A stretch of 64,000 bases of DNA, from positions 25,805,911 to 25,869,910 of the forward strand of contig OV121085.1 in NCBI GenBank assembly GCA_921293015.1. Direction: 5' to 3'. The stretch is from Phorcus lineatus (Eukaryota > Mollusca > Gastropoda > Trochida > Trochidae). The position numbers and the translations under genes are program-made. Below the pieces are notes generated by a model that worked only from the letters and a program-made list of their open reading frames with translations, did no database searches and was not told the DNA's origin. Below are positions 62,201 through 64,000 of the stretch, piece after piece (position 1 is the first letter of the stretch; each line of letters begins with the position of its first letter).

Positions 62201-62785
62201 AAATAATAATCCAGTTTCTTAGAAAATTCGTGCTGTACTCCGATTTGACAGTTGTCGTTGTCCTTTTTTATATTGTGCCCACCGGTAGATATCACAAATA
62301 CACTTCAACATGATTTATTTTTGAAGAATGAAAATATTTTCAACTGGCTTACTTAGTCCAAGTTTGTCGCAAAGTTTCATGCGGCAGCCTTCTTTCGAAT
62401 GCCGTTCCCATGGTATGACGTCACAAAGGCCAACCGTTTTGACACAATGTTTGCGTCGCTGTGACAATGGTTGTGGGCTAATTCAAGACTTTTGCACTCG
62501 GGGTTTTACGATATTTTTCTACGAGCTTTATAATTGTTGATTTCGGTCTCGAATTAAACAAGTATGTTGTAAGGTCTCGCTGTTACGAATGCCACTATTT
62601 GCTAATATCACAACTATGTTTGTAATGTAAATAATGCCGAGAATTCACATTAGATAGACCTTATCTCACCTCTTACAGAAATAGAACAGTCACAAAGTCT
62701 TTTCCACACAAAAATAAGTACGCAAAATCAGAGTTCGCTCTTAAAGTTCTAATAACTGACGGTCATGTTACAATACCGATAAAAA

Positions 62786-62929
62786 GTTGCGTTTGTAAAA
62801 TTTCCGGGATTCATTGTTATTCAACGCCCGCAAATTTAAGCGTTTAAAACCTCCGGCTAACGCCGTCGGTTTAAACTAAATTTGCGGGTGTTTAAAAACA
62901 ATGAATCCCGGAAATTGTACAAACGCAAC
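62786..62929. mobile_element. Near-palindromic foldback element (mini-MITE)
   Basis: The whole 144-bp segment folds on itself: the left arm starts GTTGCGTTTGTAAAATTTCC and the right arm ends GGAAATTGTACAAACGCAAC. The arms also share GGGATTCATTGTT and CCGCAAATTTA. The centre is CCTCCGGCTAACGCCGTCGG, itself palindromic. No clear target duplication is visible, and similarity may extend a few bases outward (GATAA). It has no coding capacity. Confidence 0.75.
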
Positions 62930-63279
62930 TATTATCTTCTAAATCTGACGAAGTTCACAAGGATTTGAAATTGTCATATGTAATTGTCGGAGTGATTTGA
63001 TTCATTTATAGACCAAAAAACTCCACTATAACAATCTCAAGTTTTTTGTCAAAAAGCAACTGTAGGCTTTTAGAGCCTGGTAATTTTTCCTTATATGAAA
63101 CGGTTATCTATATGTGAGTAGTTAGAAGATAACTATTAGTGTTAAACGGGATATGTGCATAGTACAACCACTTGTTTATCCTTAAAGAAAAACTAATCAA
63201 AAAAATAAATCAGTAGTATTCACATCTCCTACTGACAAATCCAAGTAATTAATGTCAATTTGATACTTTCTGAAACTAA

Positions 63280-63390
63280 TTTCAGACTACTATTCACCAC
63301 ATTCATCTGATAGAAACAATCACCTGACAGCAGGGGATGGCTTCTCAGGCAACACGATGATTAAAAGCGCAGAAAGGGGTCTCACGTTAC
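63280..63390. other. Near-identical 111-bp block, copy B
   Basis: This is the partner of 57121-57231; the only difference is T/A at the seventeenth base (TATTCTCC versus TATTCACC). Identity drops sharply on both sides (CCTAATCCTATC versus TTAAGCCCTTC). Confidence 0.75.
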
Positions 63391-64000
63391 TTAAGCCCTT
63401 CAAAATGGAAAAACCTTTGTCCTCATGAATAAAGATTGGCCAGCGGTCATTCTTGTAACATGAGAAAACAACAAGGTTGTTTCAATTCTTTAAAGGATTT
63501 ATTTTGCCAAGCTGATATCTCATAGGTTTTATCAATCCTGTGTATTAAAATATGTAAAGATGTCATTTATCCAAGTAATTCTTGTTCCAAATGAAATGAA
63601 ATCTAAACTAAATCTGCAAAATTAATATCATTTACAATATTCATACCGCCCAACATAGAGTTTATTAAGAATAAGTTTCTCATATTGAGATTTTGGGTAA
63701 AATATTGACCAATTGAAGAGATACCAAATTACTATATATGCTTACTGCATTCAAAACTCGTTACAAAAATGCTTTTTTTGAAATCACTTAGCTAAGAGCA
63801 TAGCCTATCATTTGACTACAACTATGTTCACTTTTTTCGCTTGACGTTTCATTATGAGGGTAAATAAGAAATTTCGTAGAATAATATAGAAAACAAGATC
63901 AAAATATCACTTTTTGCATTTTATTTTTATAGTCAGTTATTTTTATAAGTATCCACTGAAATCAAAACATTTGGACCAGCGATGTTCTACCTTCATTATG

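Larger units (their letters stand above)
59220..63720. repeat. Segmental duplication, copy B
   Basis: This is the partner of copy A in the same orientation, with offsets shrinking from about 7.3 kb to 5.7 kb and rising again to 6.16 kb, showing separate deletions and insertions. It carries two things absent from A: the 54-bp minisatellite (61021-61568) and an insert at about 61960-63050 with the palindromic element and a 42-bp array. The right end (63670-63710) still matches A near 57510-57530. Confidence 0.85.

Overview
This is animal nuclear DNA: AT-rich, with large introns, non-LTR retrotransposon remnants, MITE-like elements and many minisatellites. The one protein-coding gene I can defend is the 5' half of a TMTC2 orthologue (transmembrane O-mannosyltransferase with TPR repeats) on the minus strand. 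The LINE types (an L1/Tx1-like and a CR1/L2-like 3' fragment) and the general repeat character suggest a marine invertebrate, perhaps a mollusc or other spiralian. The lineage is inference; the sequence does not prove it.

Layout, in the direction of transcription (right to left). The promoter and start codon of TMTC2 lie near 39.4-39.5 kb, with a textbook NRF1-type palindrome about 70 bp upstream of the ATG and a short overlapping uORF. Exon 1 (39357-39442), exon 2 (18878-19457) and exon 3 (1370-2201) have GT/AG borders, compatible phases, and together encode 499 residues of the multi-membrane-spanning half. The C-terminal TPR exons lie beyond the left edge. Intron 1 is about 19.9 kb and intron 2 about 16.7 kb. 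They hold most of the minisatellites, an L1/Tx1-like LINE fragment, a 408-bp terminal-inverted-repeat element with a perfect 10-bp target duplication, and a 1.66-kb transposon-like insertion that splits a 49-bp tandem array.

Upstream of TMTC2 (39.5-64 kb) no gene is recognisable. This half contains a CR1/L2-like LINE tail and a decayed relative, a 2-kb array of about 55 copies of a 37-bp unit with a 333-bp higher-order duplication, and a tandem segmental duplication (about 51.96-57.56 kb and 59.22-63.72 kb). The two copies of that duplication have diverged strongly, except for blocks such as a 111-bp stretch with one mismatch and a 143-bp stretch with five. A 54-bp minisatellite has expanded in only one copy, and a 150-bp near-palindromic element is present in only one copy.

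The most unusual content is not a gene system. It is the duplicated, partly conserved non-coding block upstream of TMTC2, the visible histories of several tandem arrays (decayed edges with uniform cores), and the two well-delimited inverted-repeat elements. All homology calls come from reading the sequence and family knowledge; no database search was run.
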